A stretch of DNA of 64,000 bases. Origin: Oxytricha trifallax (Eukaryota > Ciliophora > Spirotrichea > Sporadotrichida > Oxytrichidae). Below are positions 34,701 through 46,756 of the stretch, piece by piece (the first letter of the stretch is position 1; every line of letters begins with the position of its first letter). Under the pieces are notes generated by a model, which did no database searches, was not told where the DNA came from, and was given only the letters and a program-made list of their open reading frames with translations. The stretch spans positions 35,547-99,546 of the forward strand of contig ARYC01017480.1 of the NCBI GenBank assembly GCA_000711775.1. The letters run 5' to 3'. Made by a program: the position numbers and the translations under genes.

Positions 34701-35936
34701 TTTACCTGAACCTGTCAAATCTCTAGCAATAACATCTTCTCTGTTGTAAATTGGATAGAAAGTTTGTTATTAAATTGGAAATAGACTTATGATTCCACGA
34801 GACTTTAACTTATCTACTGTCCTCTGGGGTATCTCAGGGAAATTCTAAAAATTTCCATCCGCAACATCGTATTGGGGTAATTATAAAAATTAGCTAAATT
34901 CAAATAATATGCCATATACTTTCTCAAATGGCATGTCGAACTAAGATTAATCAGAAAGATTAATCATACAAAATGATACATGGGTAATTTTTCATTTTAA
35001 AGTCTTTGCTTATTAAGATGCACTTCTTTAACAACTTCAGAATTCCCAGTTACTGCTCCTCCAATGTTCTTTTAAAATCCTCCTAGATTGCCCTAAAAGC
35101 CGCCATTGGCTGAAACTTAATTTATTTAGCCACCCACACTCTGAGAATGCTAATGATGCCCAGTTGTAGGTCTGGCTATTGCCTGTATTCCCTTTAATTT
35201 AAATTATATTATAAAATCTCCACGAAAAATCTATGACCCAAAATTATCATTAATCTTAATATCCCTTGACATCCGAATTAACTGATATATTTTTTTATTA
35301 AGATAGATTCTGTGCAGTTGATGATGGCTATGACGATTAAATGTTGTTGCTTTATTCCTTTGGTTATACAATTGTCTATAATATAACATTTATTCTATGA
35401 TATTTTATAAGGTTAAATAATTGTATCTTACTATAAAAAATATCTATAGCATAACTTTATATTCATATGAAAATATTTTCTGCTATATTTCAATCCCTAT
35501 TAAATATATTTTGAAAGATAATAAAGTCATTTGAAGTGGAGTATCTTGTTGACTAATAGCTCATTCGATGCAATTAAATTAATATCACAAAAATCAATAA
35601 AGATTTAAGATTCTGGCATTGAAGTTGTTCAACTATTTCACTCTCAAATTTATATCATTAATTTTATGATTCTCAATTACATCTTCATTATAACATAACA
35701 ATTTTGGATAGTAATATTAATAAAATAGAATTATTATTATATAAATAAAGTATTATAATATTTCATTGTTTGGCACTTACTTCATTATTTGATTAAGGTT
35801 AATCAGTTGCAGCAGTAGGTCCCTTTTTACTATTGAAAAATGATGGTTTTCTGGTGTGACCGCCTGCGTTTGAAGAGTCGTTCTATCACAAAATCATTTA
35901 ATTTTCTGAAAAGATACTTACTTGATTGGTGTCCAT
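31718..35936 (-). CDS. DDX21/Gu-type DEAD-box RNA helicase with C-terminal RRM
   Basis: Nucleolar-type helicase. Start 35934-35936, then a 39-bp GT-AG intron (35883-35921). Motifs in order: [14 protein letters not shown] (I), LLAPTRELA (Ia), [14 protein letters not shown] (Ib), [12 protein letters not shown] (II), FSATIP (III), [18 protein letters not shown] (V), [12 protein letters not shown] (VI). A GUCT domain follows ([56 protein letters not shown]), diagnostic of DDX21/DDX50, then a Gly/Asn-rich tail (32340-32660) and finally an RRM-like domain ([20 protein letters not shown] ... [15 protein letters not shown]) ending at TGA 31718-31720. The extra RRM is not part of animal DDX21. AT-rich gaps (for example 32050-32210, 33160-33420, 33950-34010, 34540-34620, 35200-35790) are probable IESs or introns. 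Confidence 0.88.
35883..35921 (-). other. 39-bp GT-AG intron in the helicase gene
   Basis: Minus-strand GTAAGTATC...GTGATAG joins MDTNQ to NDSSNAGG in frame. Confidence 0.7.
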
Positions 35937-36093
35937 TAATGTTGGAGATGTAATTAAAATGTGTTTTTAATAAAAATTTAATAATTAAACTCCTAACCCA
36001 ATTATTTATCAGTATTTCTTAAAACTTAAAAGATTAAAGATTAAATAGTTTAATTAACAATGCTAAATATGATTAGCAATAAAAAATAATAGG

Positions 36094-37463
36094 TCATTGT
36101 TTGGCTGCTTCTTAAGCATTCGAATCTGGTTGTTCTTGGGAATCTTTTGCACCTTTACTTTTTCTGAATTCTCTCTGCTTACTGTCATCGTAATGTTGAT
36201 ATTGTTTGAAAGGGTCTTAGTCAAATTGAATGTTATCTGATCTTTTGCCCATCTTTTCATATAGTTTCCATTTGTTCACCATTTCTTAAAATCTAAAAAT
36301 CAATTAATTTGTTTTATAGTACTTTATTTCCCCAATTTATTCATGTAATTTGAATAAGTTGAAATACTTTCAACATTTTTATAATTTAAGTAATTTCTTG
36401 TGGAGGTGGATTGAGCCATCTGAATTCCAAATCAAGGTCCTCTCTGTATTCATGCAAAATCATGTGCACCTATATTTCCTTGACAGTCAACATAAACCAG
36501 GAGTCGTCCTTCCTCCCTGCAATTTTAGGTTTATTGATGATTTCAGGACATTCCAGCTTCTTAATTTCTTAATTCAAAAGTTTCGCTGTATTGTAGAGAT
36601 GTTTCACTGAGAAACCTGAGCATACTATTGCGTAGTTTTCCATTTGGTCACGACCCAGGGCTTTCAAATTTACTACAGAGATGTCCTTCATTTGGTAAAT
36701 CTCCAAAAATCTGATAATTTCTCTGATGGTAGGTAACTTCCCCTTTGTAAAATAGTCCTTATTCTCATCATGAATTTAGGTACCGAAACCCCACAAAAAA
36801 TTCTTCTGAGGTCTCTTGACTAATTTAGCGGAAAAATCTCCGAATTTAGCTTCCTCCTCTTTCTCTTTTCTTTTTCTTATTAGTTCATCCCTATTCAAGA
36901 TGTAGTATTCCTGACTATTGATTGGTTAAATTAATAAAAAACTCTATTAAAAATTAATTTTATGCCCAAAACCCCTTTATACTGATTTTAAATAATTATA
37001 GACTATAAGATAACTAATCACCCAATTCATCTTCATTATTGGGTTAACCAGCAAGCCCCCTATTTCCATCAGGCTATATCTCATTTTGCTATTACTGATT
37101 GAGGGGTTTCTACAAATTCAAATCTAAATCATCCTGAATTTCCAAACTTTTAGGTAAATGATCAGTAGTTGTAGCAATCCCCTACATTTATTATTCAGCT
37201 TTCTTCTTTTGATAATTCGCTTTCAATTCCTCTTCACGAAATTCCTTCTCTTCGTTTCTGAATTTAGTGGTAGAATTATAGGCGAAAAACCTCTATTAAT
37301 GTGAAATGATCTAATGATGTCTGTGATGATTGTTACAAAGACATTAGTTCTTAGATTGATTTAATATGTTTTAAGTTGCAGATTGGGAAAATTAGAGCTC
37401 AGCAAGAGAGGCAGATGCCAATTGTTAAGTTAGTCTCTTGACTGAGTGATTATTAATAGCCAT
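36094..37463 (-). CDS. RsfS/Iojap (MALSU1-type) ribosome silencing factor, mitochondrial
   Basis: RsfS binds L14 (uL14) of the large ribosomal subunit and blocks subunit joining; MALSU1 acts in mitochondria. Start 37461-37463: MAINNHSVKRLTQQLASASL, then RFFAYNSTTKFRNE, consistent with a mitochondrial presequence. RsfS domain at about 36400-36720: KDISVVNLKALGRDQMENYA, IVCSGFSVKHLYNTAKLL, DDSWFMLTVKEIQVHMILHE and DLDLEFRWLNPP match the family's D-x-x-W...D...VH...R..YDLE.LW pattern. After an AT-rich gap (36270-36395) a charged tail follows (EMVNKWKLYEKMG...QREFRKSKG), stop 36094-36096. N- and C-terminal extensions are longer than in bacteria. A gap near 36915-37010 is a probable IES. Confidence 0.8.
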
Positions 37464-38013
37464 TATTTCAATTTATATACAAGAAATTTAATTAAACTAG
37501 CATACTCTCTTAGAATTAGACGTTCTATTTCATATTGTAATATAAAGTTGAATAAATAAAAGATGATCATAAATATATATTAATTTAATGTAAGGGGTAA
37601 TTATTTTAATATTATAATGACATTATTATAAATTTTAAGAGGTAGTTTAGATTTCTAGTTTCTTAAGTTATTTAAATATCAGTTTTTAGACATTAATTTC
37701 TATTTAATCGTATAATAAAGAGTAGATATTGAGAATTTTACACTTAATTTTTTTAAAAAATTAAGAGCATAAAAGTTAATTTATGAGTTTTTAATGGTTA
37801 ATTTCTGCCACATATTTACTTTTAAGGGATTATTTAAGTTCCTATGACATTTTTCCCAATTTATTAATAAAAAATAAAAAAATAAAAACATAAAAGAACT
37901 TTAAAAGAAACAAATGTTAGCCATGCCCTAAATTAAGTATATATAAAAAATATAATCATATCAAGAAGTTTCCATTTATCTATAAGTATCTATTTAAAGT
38001 TTATTAAAATGCT
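37464..38013. other. AT-rich spacer
   Basis: 550 bp, very AT-rich, no gene or repeat recognised. Confidence 0.55.
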
Positions 38014-39870
38014 TCATTTGAGTTCACATGCGACATCCTGGTTTTTCCACTTCTTCAACTCAAGTTTAAGTGTGTTAATAAACATTTCTAGTTGAGCCTT
38101 TTCCACATAGTATATTTTAGATCTTATTTGATTTGTAAAGTGGCCATAGTTTTCAAATTAAGTCTCTTCTCGCCAGTCCAATTGCATTTTTATTACTCCA
38201 CCTTTTTATAATTAAATCACTAATATTTCATGATAAAAATTACAGTATGAGTTTAAGTTGGTGGAAGAATGCCAAAATATAATGGGAAATTCTTTAATAA
38301 TAATTATACTCATCGTCACTGCTATCGTTATCAGAGTCTTTATTCTAGCCATAGACTTCCTTATAGTTGTGTAGGGTTACTTTCTCCAAATTTCTTAGAT
38401 TTCTTACACTGCGGATTTCAGCATCAAATTTTATTTCTGGCATTTGCACTTGTTAACCTTCTTGTGTTGTAAAGTACTATCCATACCTTCTTATTTCTGT
38501 CCCCTTTTTATGATAAAACTTAACTAATATTACACGTAAATCCCCTTCAGACTCTTGCAGATAATAATCTTTCCTTCGTCCATTACAACGTATCGTTATC
38601 TTGCTGCTTTCTCAATTGGGTCTTCTCCCCAAATCATAGTTTTTACCCAGCCTCTCTTTGATGGTTGAGTTTACTCCTTCTCTACTTAAATGACCTCTGA
38701 GTGCCACCCTAGAAGCAGTTTCTGTCCTTTTCTGGGAAGTCTATGCACACATTCATCCATTGGGTCCCTTTCAATATCACTTTCCTGGTCTTATATTAAA
38801 TAAATCTGTCATTAATAGCTTATAGTCTTCATCATCCTCCTCATCATCATTTGCTTCCTCGTCGTATTCACCATCTTCATCCTTTTCTTCTTCCTCTTCT
38901 TCTTCGATGTTGTTCTCATCATCTTCTTCTTCCTCCTCTTCATCATCTTTCTCGTTATTGTTTTCATCACTGCTGTCGTCAGCATTTCTCTTTCTCTTGT
39001 TTCTGGGTCCATTTTCTCTTCTTTTCTCTTGCATTTTCCTAAGCATTCTACGACGTTATAGTTCCACTTCAGGAATATCCTCATCATCTTCATCTTCTTC
39101 CTCCTCTTCTTCTTCATTTTATTCTTGCTCATCATCATCTTCTGCATCCTCATCATCTTCATCTTAGTCTTCCTAATCATCCTCGTCCTCATTATCATCA
39201 TCTCCTTCCTCATCGGCATCGTTCTCATCGTCCTCATCACTATCATCTTGTTATTATTATTATTATTTCCCCCTATTTCTTCTTCGTTGAATAGGAATTA
39301 CTTTACTGGGAGACTTGGCTTCAACATCATCGTCATCATCATCTTCTTATTGTTCTTCACCTTCCCACCTGCTATCGTCATTAACTTTGGTCATGCCTTA
39401 GCTGTTGGTTTAATTACTTCCTCTGGCTGTACTACCACCACCAGTAGCTACGTTGCCTACCACACTGACAATCTTACCAACTTTACTCATTAAACTGCCA
39501 AATAGTCCCTTCTTCTTTGGTTGCTAAGTGCCATCATTTGTGTTGTTACTGCCGCCACTTTTCGTAGATGATCTTGAGATATTACAATTGAAACAATACG
39601 ATCACTCGAAATTGTTAATTTATTATATAGGATGGATCAGTAGGCTGTCTCGCACTACTAGCTAGTTATCTATCACTGCGCATTCTCAGAGTGTCTGCTG
39701 CCGCCATAGTTTCCTGATAATTTCTAGCGCTACCTGCTGTTTAACCCACATTACTATTAAATCCCACGGAGTTATTCATGAGAAAATGTGCATTGGACTG
39801 ATTTAGCATGCCTGATGCATTTAACATGCTGTTGTTCTAGACTTCAATATCTTCTTCATCGTCATTTACT
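38014..39870 (-). CDS. Highly acidic low-complexity protein, probably nuclear
   Basis: Unrecognised. The N-terminal start is uncertain (frame open at YIVNDDEEDIEV near 39860). A Gly/Ser-rich region (KKKGLFGSLMSKVGKIVSVV) follows, then two long Asp/Glu tracts (39070-39240 and 38820-38960) separated by a basic segment containing PRNKRKRNADDSSDENN, a likely nuclear localisation signal. The C-terminal part is globular-looking: RLPRKGQKLLLGWHSEVIQV, MIWGEDPIEKAARQRYVVMD, IKFDAEIRSVRNLRNLEKV and MQLDWREETQFENYGHF, stop 38014-38016. Pointers AAGGGGA (38500-38506/38541-38547) and TAAA give in-frame joins. A tandem TAAATAAA (38797-38804) must lose one copy to connect the acidic block to the C-terminal domain. 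Histone-chaperone-like acidity is suggestive only. Confidence 0.6.
38507..38547 (-). other. 41-bp IES with pointer AAGGGGA
   Basis: Plus-strand TCCCCTT at 38500-38506 and 38541-38547. Removal joins CKSLKG to TEIRRYGQYF in frame. Confidence 0.8.
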
Positions 39871-40413
39871 ATGTAGGGTTGCTGTCTGTGTCTCTACTAT
39901 ATACAGAAATGGGGATAAGTATAATGAAATAGATAGGGGGTGTAAGTCACTTAGGGATAGGGGGTATAGGTTTGAAATAATAAAGAAATTGTACTTTACA
40001 TTTTACTGAGCAACTATATCTTCTTAAAATTGTTTCTTTCCTTTTTTGTTCATATCTCGATTTATTATAAATTAATTAAATAATTTTATATTTATTGCTC
40101 TGTTTATGAATAAACACTAAATACTTGCAGTCATTGATCAATAATTATTGAGCTTGATATAGAAATAACTTATCAAAGAAATTTAATAAAAAGTATATCC
40201 AATATTTAAATCAAACATTGAAATATGAATAGATGATTTATAGAATTTATCAATTTATATTTTGATTAATAATTGCGATTCTATCAAATTTTGTATATAG
40301 ACTAAATCTTACAATATACGAAGAATCTAACTCAAAAATAATATAAATATTAAGAAATGATTATATAAACTTTAAAATATCAATTTAATTACTATAATTT
40401 AGCAATTAATAAA
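39871..40413. other. Spacer between divergent genes
   Basis: AT-rich 540 bp between the acidic-protein gene and MAT1. The left ~140 bp may hold the missing start MDS of the acidic protein. The rest shows nothing. Confidence 0.45.
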
Positions 40414-42122
40414 ATGTTAGACACTGCAATGTCCTCAGCTTAAAATGGGTAAATTTACATGCTTTCTATTTTTTACAACTTAATTTGTTTCAACACAACT
40501 TTTTTTAACTATCTTTATGTGTATATCATTCTTATTTCACTCTCACTTACTACCTTGTTTTATTTATTTTAAGAACAATCTTACTGAATAATTCCATTTT
40601 TATATAGTTCCTCATCATATGATAGTGAACTAAAATGTCCGAAATGTTTTGCCAGAGCCACTAATGACCTCAATTCTATATTCGCACCACAACAACAATC
40701 AAACACTGTCAAATTCGTATATTCAACGAAGTGTCCACATTATTTGTAAGTAAATCTTCTAGATGCTACAGTATTATATATAGTAGTATGTTTTTAAAGA
40801 AATTCTATTCTGGAATAAAATATTACAATAAAAACCATTATACTCCTTTTACAAACTTCAAAAGAAAAAGATTAACTTAATTGCTAACTTAACATTGAAT
40901 TTATAGATGCATCAACTGCAAAAATGAGTTGTACAGATCTGCCACTTCTCAAAACAAGCAACTCAAATGTTTTTCTTGTCAGATGTTTCTGAAATCTTAA
41001 GACTACACCGAGTAGAGCTAGGAGGAGTATCTGTTTGATAAGGATTTACAAAAACGTCAGGCTATCATGAAAATGTAAGTCCACATACTGCTGCATATAA
41101 GCAATATCTCATATTTTCTTATAAAATCTTATTCATATAAATACATTTAGATACAACAAGAAGAGACAAGACTTTGCCACTGCACAAGAGTACAACGCAT
41201 ACTTGGAGGATGTCGAGGATAAAATTCAAAAGTTAATTGATGGGGAAGACGTGGAATTGATTTAAAGGCAAATAAAGGAATATATGAATAGAAATCGCCA
41301 ACAAATTGCGGTTGCTAACCTCAAGAAATAAGAATAGCTAAACTTCTTTAATTTATATAAAACTCAAATTTTTATTGAAAGTTATTCCGTGATAACAAAA
41401 ATCCTTAAATAATATCGCTATAAATTGTTCTCAATCAATTTACTAAATTAACTTTACGTGCCCTAGAACTAATGATAAAAGCAGAAAACCAAAAATTAAA
41501 TAGTTACGGTTATAATTAGCAGGATAGTATGGATTAGTTGACACAAGAGAGAGTGTCAAAATTGCTGCAGGGCTTTAAATTAGATGATTTGGATAAACTG
41601 GGTGAAACTCAAAATTAAGTGGTTGCTGAATCTGAGTTTCAGGATTCGTCACAAGTTTAATAAATAATTAATTTATTAAGAAATTAATTACATTTTAAGA
41701 TAGATTAGTTATAAGTTTCTTAAACATAAAACTAGCTGCAACAATAGTATTTTATTATTTAAATAATATTTATAATGTTTAAATATTTGTTTGATTGAGT
41801 AAATGTCCTTAAAGATATTTCAAAGCATAATAAATCTCTATATTTTATTAGGAATTTTACTTTGATTATTTAATAGTAATAGAGATTTGTCGAACCTTAC
41901 ATTTATGCCTTATATCGCACAGACATGCCACGCTAAATCGAATAAACCCACATCCCCTCAAACAACACTCTCGCTTAAATCATAGCAAGCTCTGGCCTGA
42001 TAAGAAAATCTCAAGTAGAAAATTTGAGTGCAACATTTAAAACTGATGTGCCATAGAATTATAAAATGATGGATTTACACAAATAGAAAGCTTCAAAATT
42101 GTTCAGAAGTGGCCTGTTTTGA
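40414..42122 (+). CDS. MAT1/Tfb3, CDK-activating kinase assembly factor (TFIIH)
   Basis: MAT1 holds CDK7-cyclin H together and anchors it to TFIIH. ATG 40414-40416; after a first gap (GGGTAAAT..ATATAG) comes the RING: ELKCPKCFA, then TKCPHYLCINCKNELY (across an intron GTAAGTAAAT..TTATAG), then KCFSCQMFLKSQDYTEQ. The MAT1-specific stretch follows: FDKDLQKRQAIMKI / YNKKRQDFATAQEYNAYLED / VEDKIQKLIDG, again split by a GTAAGT..TTTAG intron. The middle region is Lys/Gln-rich; the C-terminal helix block (41880-42120) ends KASKLFRSGLF, TGA 42120-42122. Uses TAA/TAG as Gln throughout. The central Cys in the RING loop is preceded by HYL rather than HT, a modest deviation. Confidence 0.85.
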
Positions 42123-42310
42123 TATAAGATTGTTGTAAAATAAAAATGGTTAAAATCAAAGAATTATCAAATTAAGGTGGTTAATGAATAGTTTAATTAA
42201 AGAAATAAGATCTAATCATATTTTCGTCCAAAAATTTACTTGATATTAGAGTTTAAGTAATCTATATGTTTATTTTCCAATTAAACTTTCATAAATGTTT
42301 TCATTGAATA

Positions 42311-43723
42311 TCATTGATTCTGTATCGGAACAATACTCTCTAAATTATTAAACGACTCCCTCTTCCCATTATTAGAAATTAATGATTCCTCTTTCTAGAA
42401 GTTCTAATCATTATTTTATTGTTAGTCTTCAATTGTTACTGTAGTTTTCTTAAAGTTCTTAGTACTTTACTTTGAATATGAAGATGGTGTAGAATTTGAT
42501 TAAACCTACTTTTTGGGTGTGCTTTACTACCTCATAATAATTTGCTACTACTGTTAAAGGCTGTCGTGAACACTGTTTTTTGCATTTCTGGGCATAATTG
42601 TAGCAGTTGTCCCATCTGGAGCCTAGAGTAAGACTACTGTATTGTGACCCAGTTTAATATTGACGTAGTCTGTGTTTGCATTAATGTTTTGGTTACTGTT
42701 ACCTCTCTAAGAAAGTTTGTTACCGACTGATCTATGTGAGCCTATAGAATGTTAATGGGAGAGATTGATGTTTATGTTTTTCTATGCCACATTCAGAGTA
42801 TTGTTATTTTTAAGTCCTTAAATTTGCCCAAACAATACACCATTTGAATTGGTGTTTAAAGTTTCATGATTGGCATTAGTATTCTAAGCTTTATAGTTAT
42901 TATTTGAATGAGTGTTTAAAGTGTTTAAGTGGCTTATTTTACTAGATTCATAGCCTTGTCTATTACTTTAAAGCCCCGAAACCCCTGCTTAGCCATATAT
43001 GTGATCGCTGTCTTCACTTTAGAAAATGATGTGTGAATTTCTGTTTGACAAGATATTCTAGTTACTCATCATCATTCGAACAGAGCTTTCACGCATACGA
43101 TTGATGAATGATGGTGTTCTGTGTGATAAATTGCTGACTCTTATATCATTGTTTCCATTGTAACCCCCTTCAGCTGACTGTAAAATATGACTTCCAAAGC
43201 GACTTGATTCTATACCAGCTTGAGATAAAACTTGGTTTTTGTTTATGTTCTCAAGATTAATTCTTTTGAAGAAGGAGTAAAATTATTGAATTAGATTTCA
43301 TTAAAAATGTCATTATGGTTTTCAGGAAATTTATCATTTCCAAAAGTATTTAATTTATTAATAAGAGTATCCTTAATTTTGAACGTAGTTAATAGATTCT
43401 TAAGAAAGTTTAGGATGTTTATAGTATCCCTCTCTTCTATGTTATAAACTATTATGTAGATTTTGAGAACTTTTTAATGATGGCTGCTCCTATGTTTGCA
43501 GTCTTTTGAATGTACTGGGATTATTTTCAATTTGGAACTTAATCTATGAACCTGATTTTTTACTCTCAGGACTCTACATTTACCCAAATTCAAGCTTTTT
43601 AGTTTTCAAAAATACGTTTTGCTAACTGGTCTAGCCATTGCTATCGTTGTATTGACTGTCTAGTTCTTGGTCACGCTCTGAGAAATCTTTTATCAGTAAG
43701 TGATTGATCTACTTCTTCTTCAT
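42311..43723 (-). CDS. Unrecognised Asn/Ser/Gln-rich protein
   Basis: ATG 43721-43723 (MKKKQINHLLIKDFSERDQEL), stop 42311-42313. Mostly disordered. The central part has Ser/Arg-rich stretches (HRTPSFINRMRESSVRMMM) and Asn repeats. A short better-ordered block lies near the end (VNIKLGHNTVVLLQAPDGTT). A 20-bp removal between TTCAA repeats (43266-43270/43286-43290) restores the frame between EIQF and KRINLENINK. A second frame change near 43350-43390 is unresolved. Convergent with MAT1, 188 bp apart. Function unknown. Confidence 0.55.
43271..43290 (-). other. Very short IES (15 bp plus pointer TTCAA)
   Basis: TTGAA (plus strand) at 43266-43270 and 43286-43290. Removing 20 bp converts two mismatched frames into one continuous low-complexity frame. 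Confidence 0.5.
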
Positions 43724-44349
43724 CTCAATTAATAAAATTAAATTGCGATACATGATTAAGTGACTAATTTTTCTATATATATAATTACATTATCAAGATA
43801 TCTAAGTAAATTATAATTGAATTAAACTCAAGCTTAGTTTGTTTATTTTCTTATTTTTATGCTTTTGAATTATCTTCATCATCATTAATTCAATAGTTTT
43901 TATTATAAAAAAATATTGGTAAAAATTATGATAAGTTCATTCGCTGTTAACGTATTAAAAATTCATATCTAATTTGATAATAAAAATTTTGTTATTCAAG
44001 CACAGGGAATAAATTATATTTATCGCTAAAAAAAATTACTATATTTACTTAAAATTTTGAGTATTTTTAAAGAAATTATAAAGAACATTTTTTTTTTAAT
44101 TTTTTCTTTTTTATGTTAACAACACTTACTCAAAATATATACTTTGAATTAGTAACATAATATTACTCGTACAATTTGTACAATTACTTATTTCATTTAT
44201 ATAAGTTTCCCAATTTACTAAAATTTGAGTAATATTTATCTAATGAATAGACCCAATAGACTATTAACTTTGGAAACTACCTAATTTATAATTTTAGTTG
44301 TTTTCATCATACTAAAAGTGAGGCATGTAATATTCATTGTTATTTCTTA
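43724..44349. other. AT-rich spacer
   Basis: About 625 bp, with runs of A and T and no coding signal. Confidence 0.55.
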
Positions 44350-46495
44350 TCAAAAATATCTAGTTTTACAGTTCAATTTTACTGCAATTTTTATCTAAAA
44401 TAATATCGTAGACTCCTAATGTAGTATTGTTTGTTTTATTTACTTATAATTAATCCTAGTTGCTTCAATAATTTTACATATAAATTGAACTTTTCCAATT
44501 TTTATATAGTAATATTTTAATTTAAATGTGTTGCTTTAGAGTGCAGTATTAGTGTCTTTGTTACCAGAATGAACTTTCAGACCTCCATTTAAATTTATCA
44601 AATTATTATCACTTTATAGTTATTTTTAGTGTGAGTGATTCCTTAGAGCAGCCTATTACTATTTAGCATCCAATAGGACAGCTTAAGAATCTTAATTTAG
44701 GGTAAACAAAAATAAATCAGTGATAACTAAATAGCAATGATTTTATCAGATTAGAGTAATTACTTTAATGAAAAATAATTCCCATCCAGTTAATTTAGAT
44801 GATTTTGGTCATTCCCACCATCTTCTTATATATTTAAGTAATTATTATCTAAGCCTAGAGCAGTGTTTCTCTCATTCCCCTGCAGATTTATCTCACCTTT
44901 CTATATCAAACTTGAATCCAATTTATTTTTATTTTTATGGCCACTCTCCTCTTATATACTCTCTTATTAAATATTATGCAGATGAGGTTGGAGATTATTA
45001 GTATTTACTGTGTCTGTGATTTAGTACACATAATTCAGATTATTTATTTGAGATTCCCATAATTATTACTTTATTAACAGTTTTTGAAGCTCCAAGCTCT
45101 ACCTTAAAATCATTTTTTACAGTCTTGCTCCCTGTTGAAGCTATTTTTTATTTTAATAAGAAAATTAAAAAGAAATTTATTACATCAAATGATTTAAATT
45201 AAATTCAAAATTGAAGCTATTTATAGCTAGCAGGTAAAGTCTGTGACTATTTCTTAGTATAATTCCTAAGCAAGGATATGTCCCCGCTCACTATGTAAAG
45301 CTTTCTGTTTATTCTTCCAATTAGAATTATTTCATTGAGCTGTAAATATTGCAATATTGTAAGCATTGAAGTGTGATGAAGCCTTTTTTCCCTTTCAATT
45401 ATCATAATATACAAGCATATAGTAATTGATAAAAAAAAAACTACATTCTTTACATTGAAATTATTATCATAAGATGAAGATGTGCATCTGGGGAGTGGGG
45501 ATCAATATCACTGTAATATTCATATTTACTCATCAAAATCTAAGCCACAGTCATTTCCTCTTGATTTTAGTTTAGTATAAGTATAACTATTATAACTTCA
45601 ACCTCATGCAAATTGCTAATAAAAATGCATAAAATTTAACATTAAACTAAAATACTTTTTTAGTTAAACCACATATGATGCTGATTGTAAAGGTGTTAAG
45701 GGGAACTCATCATAAATCCCCCATTATTACTATTATCTAAATCATTATTCTCAAAATTAGTGAAATTATTATCTGGAATATTATGAAATCCAGAATTTTT
45801 ATTTCCACTTCTGTTATTATTATTTTAATGTCTTGATTATTACTGTTAGGTAGAATTATTGTGAAAATGTTGATTCTAAATCTTAGTCTTCTCTATTATT
45901 TGATAGTTTAAAGTCACTTAAATTGGGGCTTGTGAATTATTGTTATTGAAAGAATTTAAATCAAACTAGGGAAATTAATTCAAAAAATTAAAAGGTTTAA
46001 ATTCAAGCAATGCCAATTATTAAATTTAAACTAATTCTATTATTCAAATGTAAATTTTCAATATTACTGTTTGAAGAAGATTTATCGAGATTTATTTACT
46101 ATTTTAGCAAAGTTTCGTCCATACTCATATCACCCATGCTTCCATCGTTAATTTTAAATATGAATTTATATATAGTTGTTTATAAATTAATCAAACTCTT
46201 GATGTATTAGTTATTTTTATTTTATGGCTTTTTATAGTTAAGATAAGGATTTTTTCTTAGCCTTTACTTTGATCCCATACAAAACCCATTAAATTTTGAA
46301 GGTTTCTTTGCAATTTATTATATTTAAGTGCTATATGATTAATCAGACACATTTTCTTTAATCTAGGAAGACTGTATTATTGAGGAATTGTAGGAATAAT
46401 TCTTTTAAATATTTTTAATTACTATAAAAGTGAGTTACAATAAATAAATTGTTGTCACCGTCGACACTTCTCTTTTTTGTGTTACAAGATCCCAT
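44350..46495 (-). CDS. MGSC-start Asn-rich protein with F-box-like segment
   Basis: Start 46493-46495 gives MGSCNTKKRSVDG, a motif suited to N-myristoylation plus palmitoylation, so membrane attachment is likely. An IES with pointer ACAATT joins GDNN to SSIIQSSQIKE. Following blocks: FNGFCMGSKQRLRKNPYLNY (46240-46310), Asn/Gln-rich 45680-45940, EYYSDIDPHSPDAHLHL (45480-45530), LTILQYLQLNEIILIGRINR (45300-45380) followed by KLYIVSGDISLLRNY, which resembles an F-box helix set, and further Asn-rich blocks. The frame stays open to TGA 44350-44352, but the last ~60 codons are AT-rich and doubtful. An F-box role (SCF substrate adaptor) is tentative. Confidence 0.5.
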
Positions 46496-46756
46496 ATATA
46501 CCAAAATTATTTAATAAATTTAGATTTAATACTTATTGATAAAACTTAAAATTAACGTAAGGAGATTATTACCAAAATAGTAATAATATATGGGCTTTAT
46601 TTTATTGAAATATCCAATTAATAATTATACTTTTTTAAAAAATCTTACAAACATAGAGATATTTCCCCTTGATCTATAAATATGATTCAGAAATATGTTT
46701 TTGAAGTTTTTTTTAATAATTAATCTATTTATAGAGATATTTACTTGTGTTGATGT

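Noticed and set aside
38812..39493. Several long plus- and minus-strand frames rich in Ser, Leu, Ile or Met around the GAA/GAT repeats
   Set aside because: They are other-frame shadows of the acidic tracts. Only the Asp/Glu frame connects in frame to flanking coding segments.
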